From RQOF01 sp964394475 (GTDB lineage: Bacteria > Calditrichota > Calditrichia > RBG-13-44-9), in the NCBI GenBank assembly GCA_964394475.1, contig CAYMXZ010000001.1:4949-68948 (forward strand): a stretch of DNA of 64,000 bases, in the 5' to 3' direction. Each line of letters starts with the position of its first letter. The first letter of the stretch is position 1. The notes beneath the pieces are model-generated. The model had not been told where the DNA came from, searched no databases, and saw only the letters and a program-made list of their open reading frames with translations. The translations under genes were made by a program, and so were the position numbers. This document shows, in pieces, positions 45,389 through 54,201 of this stretch.

Positions 45389-45805
45389 TTATTTGTTGAT
45401 TATCGCCCCTTCTTCTATCCAGGTCTTTATGGCTCTAATTTGCGCTTCCGGAAGCATACCTCGGTTTTTGGGCATACGAGGAATACCGAAATCATTCGCG
45501 AGTAATAATCGATAAAGCCGACTGTTTTGAGCATCGAAGGGAATGACCACCGGTCCATTAATGCTGTTGAAGGTAGGAATCATGGTTTCCAGATCAAGGC
45601 CATTGGCTGGACTGATGCTTTCATGACAACCACTGTAGGCGCAGTTATTTAAGAAAATCGGATGAATATGTTGAATGAAACTCAGGTTAGAATCCGGATA
45701 GAAAGTCTGGTCTGGTTCAGTGCCCTGTTTGTTGCAGTTCATGCCCAGAAATATGAACACCCAAGCAAACAAAAAGAATAAAAAAATGAAAACATTTTTG
45801 GACAT
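45389..45805 (-). CDS. Small lipoprotein with CX4CH cytochrome-like motif
   Basis: A 138-residue lipoprotein: hydrophobic core about 5-20 and a lipobox ending GMNC (Cys about 24). The mature part has FLNNCAYSGCHES, where CAYSGCH is a CX4CH motif in the position of the heme-binding site of PSCyt1-like (planctomycete-type cytochrome) domains, followed by GLDLETMIP and a terminal IKTWIEEGA segment typical of that group. Whether heme is bound is unproven; the spacing differs from CXXCH, and a conserved Met (RMPKNRGM) may be a distal ligand. It lies just upstream of hisS, with no functional link obvious. Confidence 0.65.
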   Translation of the reverse strand: MSKNVFIFLFFLFAWVFIFLGMNCNKQGTEPDQTFYPDSNLSFIQHIHPIFLNNCAYSGCHESISPANGLDLETMIPTFNSINGPVVIPFDAQNSRLYRLLLANDFGIPRMPKNRGMLPEAQIRAIKTWIEEGAIINK

Positions 45806-45866
45806 ATTTATTTCGTGCGTATATTTTTTTTCAAAAATCGGACTGATAATAGAGTCCGATAAAAAA

Positions 45867-45895
45867 TTGACTGAAAATTTACAAAATTATATTGT
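45867..45895 (+). promoter_or_regulatory. Sigma-70-like promoter of the REC-GAF-GGDEF gene
   Basis: TTGACT and TATTGT are separated by exactly 17 bases, 49 bases before the ATG at 45945. The position inside the open frame preceding that ATG supports the shorter start. The -10 element is only a moderate match. Confidence 0.55.
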
Positions 45896-45944
45896 ATATT
45901 TAAAGAAAATTCTCAGATCTTCACTTATCGGAAAAAAGGTTCAT

Positions 45945-47495
45945 ATGGATAAAAAAGTTTCCCGCCTAGTATCTCAGAAGATTCTTATTGTCGATGATGA
46001 GCCTGCCTTTCAAAAAATGATGGAATCCCAGCTGGAAAAAAAGAATTTTGAAGTCATTCCCTGTTTGGATAGTGAAGAAGCCATTCATGCCATTGAGGTA
46101 CACTTACCCGATCTGGTACTGATGGATATTATGATGCCCAAATTAGATGGCCTGACATTGATCCCCTTAATCCGAGAGTTGAATTTGAAATCGTATTTAC
46201 CCATCATTGTGGTGACAGCCAGAAATGAGACCCGGGATTTGGTAGAAGCATTGGAAGCAGGGGCAGATGATTATATCAGTAAACCCTTCGAATTTGTGGA
46301 GTTGTATGCCCGCATCATGAACATGTTACGTTTGAAAACCTTGCATGATTCACTCATGACCAAAACGAATGAGTTGAATGAAGCGAATATGCAAATTAAT
46401 CATCTGAATCTGACCCTGGAGGAAGCGAATCGGGAGCTGAAGAAAAAAGTATATGACATGCATAACCTGTTCGAGATTAGTTTTAAAGTAATGGGAGTAA
46501 CAGAAGAAGAACAATTAATCAATACAGCCTTACTCAACGCGTTGGGAATTTTTACCGCAAAAAGTGTGATGCTTCTGCAAGTTGATCCCGATGATCATGA
46601 TAATTTTGTAGTGAAGCAATCCAAGGGATTTTTAAGTGATAAAGTGTCTCAATTCAGTGTTCGTCGAGAAGACCGCCTCATCCGTTATCTGGAATTCATC
46701 AAAAAACCCTTTCAAATCAAAGATATGACCTATGAATTTCAGAACATGATGCCAATACTGCAGGAATTAGAAATAAAGGCTATGGCTCCACTTTTTCAGG
46801 AAGGGGAAATTTTTGGCGTTTTGTGTCTGGGTCCGCCGGTATCGAATAAAGAATATTCTCCGGATGTATTGGAAATATTTGGGACGATGACCAATATGCT
46901 ATCGGTGGCTTTACATAATGCCCAAAATTTCGAACAGATTAAAGCGCAATCTTATACTGATGAGATGACCGGTCTGCATAATTATCGTTATTTTACCATG
47001 CGATTACGGGAAGAAATTGCCCGAGCCAACAGGAATAACTCTTTGCTGTCATTGTTAATTCTGGATGTGGATTATTTTAAAAATTATAATGATACTCTTG
47101 GCCATCCGGCTGGTGATGAAGTTTTGCGGCAGTTAAGTACTTTGCTTAAAAAATCGGTGCGCGATAATGATATTGTGGCCCGCTATGGGGGAGAAGAATT
47201 TGCCATTATTCTACCATCTGCCGATAGAGAAGGTACCTTAAAGCTGGCTGAAAGAATTCGATTAGCCGTGGAAAAGCATCATTTCCCCAACCAGGAAATT
47301 CAACCAGGTGGAGTGCTAACAATCAGTATTGGCGTGGCCATTTTCCCGGAGGATGCGCTTACCATGGAAGATATTATTGTTGCTGCCGATCGTGCTTTAT
47401 ACGGAGCGAAAGCCAGCGGCCGAAACCGGGTAGTTGAATTTCAGCATATCGGAAGTCTTTCCAATAACCTAAAGCCTGAAAACAATCAGTCATGA
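45945..47495 (+). CDS. Response regulator diguanylate cyclase (REC-GAF-GGDEF)
   Basis: A 516-residue signalling protein. An N-terminal receiver domain (about 10-130) has KILIVDDEPAFQK, phospho-acceptor Asp in LVLMDIMMPKLDG and Lys in ADDYISKPFEF. A short coiled coil leads to a GAF-like domain (about 170-320). The C-terminal cyclase domain (about 335-505) has TDEMTGLHNYRYF, LILDVDYFKNYNDTLGH and ARYGGEEFAIILP, with an RDND inhibitory-site motif, so c-di-GMP synthesis with product feedback is expected. The open frame extends upstream, but I start at ATG 45945, downstream of a promoter-like sequence. Its stop overlaps bshA by four bases. Confidence 0.9.
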   Translation: MDKKVSRLVSQKILIVDDEPAFQKMMESQLEKKNFEVIPCLDSEEAIHAIEVHLPDLVLMDIMMPKLDGLTLIPLIRELNLKSYLPIIVVTARNETRDLVEALEAGADDYISKPFEFVELYARIMNMLRLKTLHDSLMTKTNELNEANMQINHLNLTLEEANRELKKKVYDMHNLFEISFKVMGVTEEEQLINTALLNALGIFTAKSVMLLQVDPDDHDNFVVKQSKGFLSDKVSQFSVRREDRLIRYLEFIKKPFQIKDMTYEFQNMMPILQELEIKAMAPLFQEGEIFGVLCLGPPVSNKEYSPDVLEIFGTMTNMLSVALHNAQNFEQIKAQSYTDEMTGLHNYRYFTMRLREEIARANRNNSLLSLLILDVDYFKNYNDTLGHPAGDEVLRQLSTLLKKSVRDNDIVARYGGEEFAIILPSADREGTLKLAERIRLAVEKHHFPNQEIQPGGVLTISIGVAIFPEDALTMEDIIVAADRALYGAKASGRNRVVEFQHIGSLSNNLKPENNQS

Positions 47496-48622
47496 AAATC
47501 GGAATTGTGTGTTATCCCACTTACGGCGGTAGCGGAATCGTTGCCACGGAGTTGGGTAAATATTTAGCTAAATTAGGTCATGAAGTTCATTTTGTGGCTT
47601 ATGCCCTTCCTTCCCGTCTGAATGAATACTTCGATAACGTTTTTTATCATGAAGTGAAGGTTTTGGATTATCCACTATTCGAGTACCCACCTTATTCTTT
47701 AGCCTTAGCCAGCAAACTAGCAGAAATTGTTCGCTATCAAAGATTAGATCTACTTCATGCCCATTATGCTATCCCACATGCTACCTCGGCGTATCTGGCC
47801 CGGGAAATCTTAAAAAATGAATATCCTCTAAAAGTGGTTACCACTCTGCATGGTACTGATATCACTCTGGTGGGTCGAGATCCTTCTTTCATGGAGGTAA
47901 CCCGTTTCAGCATTGAACAAAGCGATGGGATTACCGCCGTATCTAATTATTTGCGAGAAAAGACGATTGAAATTTTTGGTATCAAAAAACCGATCGAAGT
48001 GATTTATAATTTTATTGAGGAACAACCTGATCAGACCAAGAAATGCCAGGATCTGCGGCGCAGAATTGCTCCAGTGGGGGAGATCATCTTAAGTCATCTT
48101 TCTAATTTTCGGCCAGTGAAACAGGTGGAGGATGTTATTGAAATTGTTTATCGAGTAATGCAGGTCAGACCGGCCAAGCTGATCATGATCGGAGATGGAC
48201 CGGAACGTTCCAAAGCGGAAGCAAGGGCACGCGAATTGAACATTTCAGACCATGTCCATTTTTTAGGCAAGCAAGACAATATTTATCTCTTGCTCTCATC
48301 CTCAGATGTATTCTTGATGCCCAGCCGTCTTGAAAGCTTTGGTCTGGCTGCTCTGGAAGCAATGTCCTGCGGCGTTCCATGTGTGACCAGTGATGCGGGT
48401 GGACTAAAAGAGTTAGTGAAAAACGGCGTTTCCGGCTTTACCGCTCCGGTTGGGGATATTGACCGCATGGCTCAGCTGGTTTTACAAATCGTGAAAGATC
48501 AGAAAACCTGGGAAAAGATGTCCGCCCAGTGCCGGGAATATGCCTTTCAAAATTTTCATGCCAATAAAATTATTCCTCAATATTTAAATCTCTATAAAAA
48601 AGTTATCTCTGAAACAGAGTAA
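47492..48622 (+). CDS. bshA: N-acetyl-alpha-D-glucosaminyl L-malate synthase
   Basis: A 376-residue GT4 glycosyltransferase that joins UDP-GlcNAc to L-malate in the first step of bacillithiol synthesis. The N-terminus MKIGIVCYPTYGGSGIVATE and LLHAHYAIPHATSAYLA, VTTLHGTDITLVG and the C-terminal donor site LMPSRLESFGLAALEAMSCG are characteristic of BshA. Its ATG overlaps the stop of the diguanylate cyclase (ATGA), and its stop overlaps the next start (TAATG), so three genes are probably co-translated. bshB and bshC are not in this window. Confidence 0.92.
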   Translation: MKIGIVCYPTYGGSGIVATELGKYLAKLGHEVHFVAYALPSRLNEYFDNVFYHEVKVLDYPLFEYPPYSLALASKLAEIVRYQRLDLLHAHYAIPHATSAYLAREILKNEYPLKVVTTLHGTDITLVGRDPSFMEVTRFSIEQSDGITAVSNYLREKTIEIFGIKKPIEVIYNFIEEQPDQTKKCQDLRRRIAPVGEIILSHLSNFRPVKQVEDVIEIVYRVMQVRPAKLIMIGDGPERSKAEARARELNISDHVHFLGKQDNIYLLLSSSDVFLMPSRLESFGLAALEAMSCGVPCVTSDAGGLKELVKNGVSGFTAPVGDIDRMAQLVLQIVKDQKTWEKMSAQCREYAFQNFHANKIIPQYLNLYKKVISETE

Positions 48623-49380
48623 TGAGTACCCATCTGAAATTTTTAGAGGGACTTAAACCGCCGGTACTCATCGCTCACCGCGGTTCGCAGGTGGTGAACC
48701 ACTATCCCGAAAATACTTTACCGGCGTTTGAGGAAGCTTTACAGGTGGAAGCCCATGGAATTGAGTTGGATATCTGGTTAACCAGCGATGGAGAATTAGC
48801 CGTGTTCCATGATCGAAACTTAGACCGACTCATTGGTTCTCATCAACAGATCGATCACTGCAGTTCCCACCAGCTGCAGCAATTGCGATTTACTGGATAT
48901 GAAGCTAATCCTGAAATTAAAATTCCCATGTTGCACGAAGTTTTTGCCAGATTTGGGGGAAAATTATATTATAATATCGAAATCAAACACCAGACAGGCT
49001 CATATCGGAAGTTAGTCCAGCGCTTGCAAGCACTTTTACAGGAATATGATCTGGCTTCCCGGGTTTGGTTATCCAGCTTTGATGCCCGTTTTTTACGGGA
49101 ATGGATTGCAACCAATAGCCCCGTTCCCTGTGCATTATTATTTTCGAAATGGAATTGGTTCATCCGTCGGCACTGTTCTCAACCATATCCACAGATTTTA
49201 CACCCGTCAGTTGCTTTGATACCGCGGCTGCCTGACCTGCTCCGCTTTTCAAAACCACTATGCTTCTGGACGGTCAATCAGGAAGAAACACTGAAAGAAA
49301 TTCTTCACCCTGCCGTTTTCGGGATTATCAGCGATAACATTCCGCTCATAAAAAGATGCCTGGGGGCTTTAAAGCTGTAG
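48622..49380 (+). CDS. Glycerophosphodiester phosphodiesterase
   Basis: A 252-residue GDPD-family enzyme that hydrolyses glycerophosphodiesters released from phospholipids to glycerol-3-phosphate and an alcohol. LIAHRGSQ, YPENTLPAFEEAL, GIELDIWLTSDGELAVFHD (metal and catalytic residues) and the later YNIEIKH and FWTVNQEE are all visible. No signal peptide is present, so it acts in the cytosol, unlike GlpQ. The start overlaps the bshA stop by one base. Confidence 0.92.
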   Translation: MSTHLKFLEGLKPPVLIAHRGSQVVNHYPENTLPAFEEALQVEAHGIELDIWLTSDGELAVFHDRNLDRLIGSHQQIDHCSSHQLQQLRFTGYEANPEIKIPMLHEVFARFGGKLYYNIEIKHQTGSYRKLVQRLQALLQEYDLASRVWLSSFDARFLREWIATNSPVPCALLFSKWNWFIRRHCSQPYPQILHPSVALIPRLPDLLRFSKPLCFWTVNQEETLKEILHPAVFGIISDNIPLIKRCLGALKL

Positions 49381-49513
49381 TTATAAAAAATCTATTTTGT
49401 TCTTCTCAAGTGTAAAATTGAAAGGTACGGAACATTCCTGAAAAGTGAAAGGTTAATAATTCGGTATTTTAAGAATATTACGGATTAATTGATGGATTTC
49501 CTCTCAAATTTTT

Positions 49514-49528
49514 ATGTAAATTTTACAT
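49514..49528. promoter_or_regulatory. 15-bp palindrome upstream of the protease-barrel gene
   Basis: ATGTAAA-T-TTTACAT is a perfect inverted repeat 28 bases before the ATG at 49557. It could be an operator. AT-rich background makes chance possible. Confidence 0.4.
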
Positions 49529-49556
49529 CAAAAATAATTGCAAGGGTGAATCTTTA

Positions 49557-52500
49557 ATGAAATTAATAAAATTTTTGCTCATCATCTTGACCATAATGCT
49601 ATTAACTAACAGTGCCTACTCACAGTTTGGGAAGAATAAGATTCAATATAAAAATTTTGAATGGTATTATATTCAAAGTAAGCATTTTGATGTTTATTAT
49701 TATCCAGGGGCTGAAAAACTGGCTGAGTTTACGGCAGAAGTGGCCGAAGATGCCTATGAACAACTCAAGCGAGATTTTTCATATGAGGTGAAAGAGCGCC
49801 TGGTTTTTATCGTTTATAGATCTCATAATGATTGGCAGCAAACCAATGTGGTTTTGAGTTACCTGGAAGAAGGCATCGGTGGAGTAACTGAGTTATATAA
49901 AAATCGAATTGTCGTTCCCTTCGAAGGTTCCTATGCCCAGTTCCGCCATGTGATTCATCACGAATTAGTCCATGGGGTAATGAATGATTTACTGTATGGC
50001 GGATCGGTTCAATCTTTAGTGATGGGAGAAGTGGTACCGGTCCCTTCATGGGTCGCTGAAGGATTATCAGAATTTCAATCGACCGGCTGGAATACCAATA
50101 CGGATATGATTGTTCGTGATGCGGTATTATCTAATTATATCCCTTCCATTCAATATTTAGAATATTTTCTGGTTTACCAGGGAGGGAATTCAGTTTTTCG
50201 ATATATTGCAGAAACATACGGGCGGGAAAAAATTGGTGAAATATTATTGAAAGCCCGTGGAAATATTGGTTTTCAGCAGATTTTAGTCTCGAGCATTGGT
50301 TTGGACTATGAGGGTTTGACAGAAAAATGGCATCGATATTTGCAAAAAAATTATGCCCCGGAGATTACCAACCGCCAGATTCCGAAGGAGTTCAGTGAGC
50401 AATTAACCAATCATAAGAAATTAAACAATTTTTTAAATCTCAGTCCGGCCATAGCTCCACAGGGAGATAAGATCGCCTATATTTCCGATCGATCTGGCTT
50501 TCAAAACATTTATCTGATGTCCGCCATTGATGGGAAAGAAATAAAAGTACTGGTGAAAGGGGAGAGGTCAGAAAGTTTTGAGGAACTCCATTTTTTGCGG
50601 CCGGGTATGAGTTTTTCTCCTGACGGAAAAAAGTTAGCCTTCACGGCAAAGTCAGGCCCATGGGATGCGATTTATATAGTGGATGTGAAAAGTGGTAAGA
50701 CCGAAAAACATGTTATAAAATTAGATGGTGCTTTCACAGCCTCCTGGTCACCGGATGGAGATAAAATTGCCTTTGTGGGAAATTTGAATGAAAAGAGTGA
50801 TATCTTCATTTTCAATTTAAAAACCAGACAGTATAGCCAGCTGACCAATGATGTTTTCACTGATGACCAACCCTCCTGGTCTCCGGATGGTCGTTATATC
50901 GCTTTTGTTTCTGACCGAGGAGCGTATCTCTCAGATAAGGATTTACCTTCCGACTTTCGCATGCATGAATATGATTATGAATTTCGTGATGTGTACTTGA
51001 TTGATGTGAATAGTGGAGAAATCATTCGTTGCACCAATACTCCCTGGGAGGAGGCGTATCCTATTTTCTCTCCAGATGGGAAAAAACTGGCATATACCTC
51101 TGATGAAAGTGGCATCTTTAATATTTATCTGCAGGATTTACAAACCGGTGAGTATTATCCGGTGACTAATATTCAATCTGGCGTTCTGCAGATCAATTGG
51201 GACAAAGAGGCCAATAAATTAGTTTACACCACTTTTTTCCAGGGCGGTTTTGATATTTATCTTATTAATAATCCATTAAAATTAGCACCACAGAAACTGG
51301 AACTTACTCAATTTGCGCGGGATATGCGAAGTGATAAACCCCCTATCTATTCTCGAAAATGGGAACCGGAGATAAAAGAAACAGCAGAAGAAGATAAAAG
51401 ACCTCAAGAAATGAAGGGTGAACAACCAGCCGATTACAGCCGTTACGTTTTTGGAAGCTACCGTCCCCGACCGGAAAGAAAAGATCCAAAAGAAATCGAA
51501 ATGCCTGATTTTAAGGTGAAGGATGAATTCGGCAACTATCGTTCCCGAAAATATAAGATAAAATTTTCTCCAGATATTGTGACCGGGACTGCCGGTTACA
51601 ACACTTTTTTTGGCTTTGAAGGATATACTTCTTTTGCCTTCAGTGATCTATTGGGAGATCATCAGATTTTTGTTAATGCGGCCTTATGGGCCGATCTGCG
51701 AAACAGTAATTTTGCGTTGATGTATTATTTCCTGAAGCGACGATTGAATTTAGGATTCGGCGGATTTCATCTGGTCTATTTGCTTTCTGACGGCTTTTAT
51801 ATTTTTCGTTATCGAAATTATGGGGTAAATTTTTTAGCTTCCTATCCCCTCACCAGATTCAACCGCTTCGATTTATTTTTCATCTGGTATAACGTCAATT
51901 TAGAATATCTGGATTTTATTATTCCGACCACAAAAATCAGTGCCATCTTACCTGAAATTCAATATGTGCACGATAATGTATTATGGGGTGTTCGCTGGGG
52001 AGTATATTCCCCGGTCAGCGGATCCCGTTATTATGTTTCCATGCGCCTCAGTCCCAAGTTTAGTGACACGAATCTGGATTTCAGAACATTCAGTGCAGAT
52101 TATCGGCGCTACTTTATGCTCAGCCCTCAGTACCAACTGGCTTTTCGAACAACTTTTGGTGCCAGTTTCGGAACCGATGCTCAACAATTTTTCGTGGGTG
52201 GAATGGATAACTGGATCAACCAGAAATACCGTATGGGGAAAAGAATAAGCAACATTAAGGATGTTTTTTTCTCTGAATTCATTACCCCATTACGTGGTGC
52301 CTATTATTATGAAAGAACGGGTAACCGCTTCTTTTTAGTCAATGCTGAGTTTCGTTTTCCACTGATAAAGTATATGCAATTAGGTTTTCCACCTGTCAGT
52401 TTCTTTAATATCAGTGGCGTGGTCTTTTATGATATCGGAGCGGCCTGGGATCAGGAGGATTCCCGCTGGTGGAGCCTTGATAATTTTCAGGGCATGGCCA

Positions 52501-52652
52501 ATGGCAAATTTCGCGACCTGATTAGTGGTTATGGAATTGGCGCTCGAATTTATTTCTTCGGCTTTATGGTGCGATATGATATCGCCTGGCCGTATGATTT
52601 TGATAGAAGCTCAAGACCGATTCATTATATTTCGTTGGGTTTAAATTTCTAA
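49557..52652 (+). CDS. Outer-membrane protein fusing gluzincin-like peptidase, TolB-like propeller and barrel
   Basis: A 1031-residue exported protein with signal peptide MKLIKFLLIILTIMLLTNSAYS/QF. Residues about 40-270 form a peptidase_MA-like domain with HELVH at 135-139 and a downstream WVAEGLSEF that supplies the third Glu. About 290-600 contain five or six PD40 (TolB/DPP4-like) repeats such as FSPDGKKLAF and WSPDGRYIAFVSD. A basic, Pro-rich linker (about 600-670) leads to an Omp85/BamA-like barrel (about 680-1031) ending in ISLGLNF, a proper barrel C-terminus with Phe. AAGGGTG gives a ribosome binding site. It probably sits in the outer membrane; the substrate is unknown. Confidence 0.8.
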   Translation: MKLIKFLLIILTIMLLTNSAYSQFGKNKIQYKNFEWYYIQSKHFDVYYYPGAEKLAEFTAEVAEDAYEQLKRDFSYEVKERLVFIVYRSHNDWQQTNVVLSYLEEGIGGVTELYKNRIVVPFEGSYAQFRHVIHHELVHGVMNDLLYGGSVQSLVMGEVVPVPSWVAEGLSEFQSTGWNTNTDMIVRDAVLSNYIPSIQYLEYFLVYQGGNSVFRYIAETYGREKIGEILLKARGNIGFQQILVSSIGLDYEGLTEKWHRYLQKNYAPEITNRQIPKEFSEQLTNHKKLNNFLNLSPAIAPQGDKIAYISDRSGFQNIYLMSAIDGKEIKVLVKGERSESFEELHFLRPGMSFSPDGKKLAFTAKSGPWDAIYIVDVKSGKTEKHVIKLDGAFTASWSPDGDKIAFVGNLNEKSDIFIFNLKTRQYSQLTNDVFTDDQPSWSPDGRYIAFVSDRGAYLSDKDLPSDFRMHEYDYEFRDVYLIDVNSGEIIRCTNTPWEEAYPIFSPDGKKLAYTSDESGIFNIYLQDLQTGEYYPVTNIQSGVLQINWDKEANKLVYTTFFQGGFDIYLINNPLKLAPQKLELTQFARDMRSDKPPIYSRKWEPEIKETAEEDKRPQEMKGEQPADYSRYVFGSYRPRPERKDPKEIEMPDFKVKDEFGNYRSRKYKIKFSPDIVTGTAGYNTFFGFEGYTSFAFSDLLGDHQIFVNAALWADLRNSNFALMYYFLKRRLNLGFGGFHLVYLLSDGFYIFRYRNYGVNFLASYPLTRFNRFDLFFIWYNVNLEYLDFIIPTTKISAILPEIQYVHDNVLWGVRWGVYSPVSGSRYYVSMRLSPKFSDTNLDFRTFSADYRRYFMLSPQYQLAFRTTFGASFGTDAQQFFVGGMDNWINQKYRMGKRISNIKDVFFSEFITPLRGAYYYERTGNRFFLVNAEFRFPLIKYMQLGFPPVSFFNISGVVFYDIGAAWDQEDSRWWSLDNFQGMANGKFRDLISGYGIGARIYFFGFMVRYDIAWPYDFDRSSRPIHYISLGLNF

Positions 52653-52824
52653 TCTATTGCAGGCGATTCGTCATTAACTAACGGTAAAGAATTTAGAAAT
52701 GGTGCCGGGTTCCGTTTGCTGATTTCGGAGTGGCGCGGATTGAAATCTGAAACTATCACTCATGTGGATTGATTCGCCCGCCCGGATACATGATTGGTAT
52801 TTATGATGAAATAAGTGGCATAGC

Positions 52825-54201
52825 ATGGTTAAGTCGAAGTCCATATACATCTGTAACCAGTGTGGGTATGAGAGCCCAAAATGGACCGGAAAATGTCCTG
52901 AGTGCGGAAAATGGAATAGCCTGGAAGAGAGCAAACCTCAACCCAAAACAACCAAAATCCAGAAGTCTTCTACCCGAGTTCCTTTATTACTTTCCACCAC
53001 TGACCTGCAACCGCAAACGCGCCTGATTTCTGGAATCCGCGAGTTTGATCGGGTCCTGGGAGGAGGGATTTTTCATTCATCGGTCAATCTCATTGCCGGT
53101 GATCCGGGAATTGGAAAATCAACTTTATTGCTGCAGGTCGCTGGCGCTCTGGCTCAAAAAGGAATTACGATAATTTTTGTGAGCGCCGAGGAATCATTCT
53201 GGCAAATTCAAAATCGTGCCCAACGCCTGGGATTAGATAAACTCCCCATTCCAATTTTAGTAGAAACTGAATTAGAAAATATCCTTTATCATATCAATCA
53301 GGTCCAGCCGCAAGTGGTGGTGATTGATTCTATCCAGGCCGTTTATACTCAGAATGCGGTTGGCGCACCGGGGAATGTGAGCCAGATTCGGGAATGCTCC
53401 GCCCAGCTTTTCCGGGACGCTAAAGAAAAAGGTTGGTCTCTTTTTCTGGTGGGACATATTACCAAAGAAGGCGGTATTGCTGGTCCTAAGTTACTGGAAC
53501 ATACGGTAGATGTGGTTATCTATTTTGAAGGAGACTCATTTAATCAATACCGGATTTTACGATCCTTGAAAAATCGTTTTGGTCCCTCCCAGGAAATCGG
53601 TCTGTTTTGTATGGAAAAAGATGGATTAAAAGAAGTAACTAATCCATCTCACCTGTTTATTGATGAACAATCGTCCAATCGGGTGGGGTCGAGCGTGGTG
53701 TGCAGTTTCCAGGGATCACGGCCAATATTAGCCGAAGTTCAGTCTCTGGTGGCTCGCTCCAATTATGGAGTACCCCAGCGCACCGTCAGTGGATTTGACC
53801 ACCGCAAATTAGCGCTGCTGCTGGCCATCCTTGAGAAACATTGCGGATTAAATTTTTCGTTCTACGATGTATTTGTCAAAATTGCCGGTGGACTTCGTAT
53901 TGACGATCCAGCTATCGATCTGGGGATTTCGGCGTCGCTATACTCCAGCTATGTGAATCAACCCTTAGATCATCAGTCAGTATATATCGGCGAGATTGGT
54001 TTAAATGGACAGGTGCGAAGTGTTTCCCAGCTTGATAAAAGAGTGGAGGAAGCCATGCGACTGGGTTTTCACTCCATTTTTATTCCTGCCTGGGAAAAAT
54101 TAAAAGTTCCCTCTTCATCGAACCTCAACCTCAAACCTCTGAAACACATTTCCGATTTTATAAAAAAAGCTAACTTACACGATACGAAGAGTGAAAGATG
54201 A
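52825..54201 (+). CDS. radA: DNA repair protein RadA/Sms
   Basis: A 458-residue RecA-like ATPase with an N-terminal zinc finger (Cys10, Cys13, Cys24, Cys27 in ICNQCGYESPKWTGKCPECG). The ATPase core has Walker A GDPGIGKSTL, the RadA-specific LKNRFGPSQEIG (KNRFG) motif, and a C-terminal Lon-protease-like domain without the protease catalytic Ser-Lys pair. RadA promotes branch migration during recombination and repair. The following NHL-repeat gene overlaps the stop by four bases. Confidence 0.95.
   Translation: MVKSKSIYICNQCGYESPKWTGKCPECGKWNSLEESKPQPKTTKIQKSSTRVPLLLSTTDLQPQTRLISGIREFDRVLGGGIFHSSVNLIAGDPGIGKSTLLLQVAGALAQKGITIIFVSAEESFWQIQNRAQRLGLDKLPIPILVETELENILYHINQVQPQVVVIDSIQAVYTQNAVGAPGNVSQIRECSAQLFRDAKEKGWSLFLVGHITKEGGIAGPKLLEHTVDVVIYFEGDSFNQYRILRSLKNRFGPSQEIGLFCMEKDGLKEVTNPSHLFIDEQSSNRVGSSVVCSFQGSRPILAEVQSLVARSNYGVPQRTVSGFDHRKLALLLAILEKHCGLNFSFYDVFVKIAGGLRIDDPAIDLGISASLYSSYVNQPLDHQSVYIGEIGLNGQVRSVSQLDKRVEEAMRLGFHSIFIPAWEKLKVPSSSNLNLKPLKHISDFIKKANLHDTKSER

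Noticed and set aside
45720..45944. N-terminal extension of the REC-GAF-GGDEF protein
   Set aside because: It overlaps the divergent lipoprotein gene and contains a promoter-like sequence; the receiver domain starts properly after ATG 45945.
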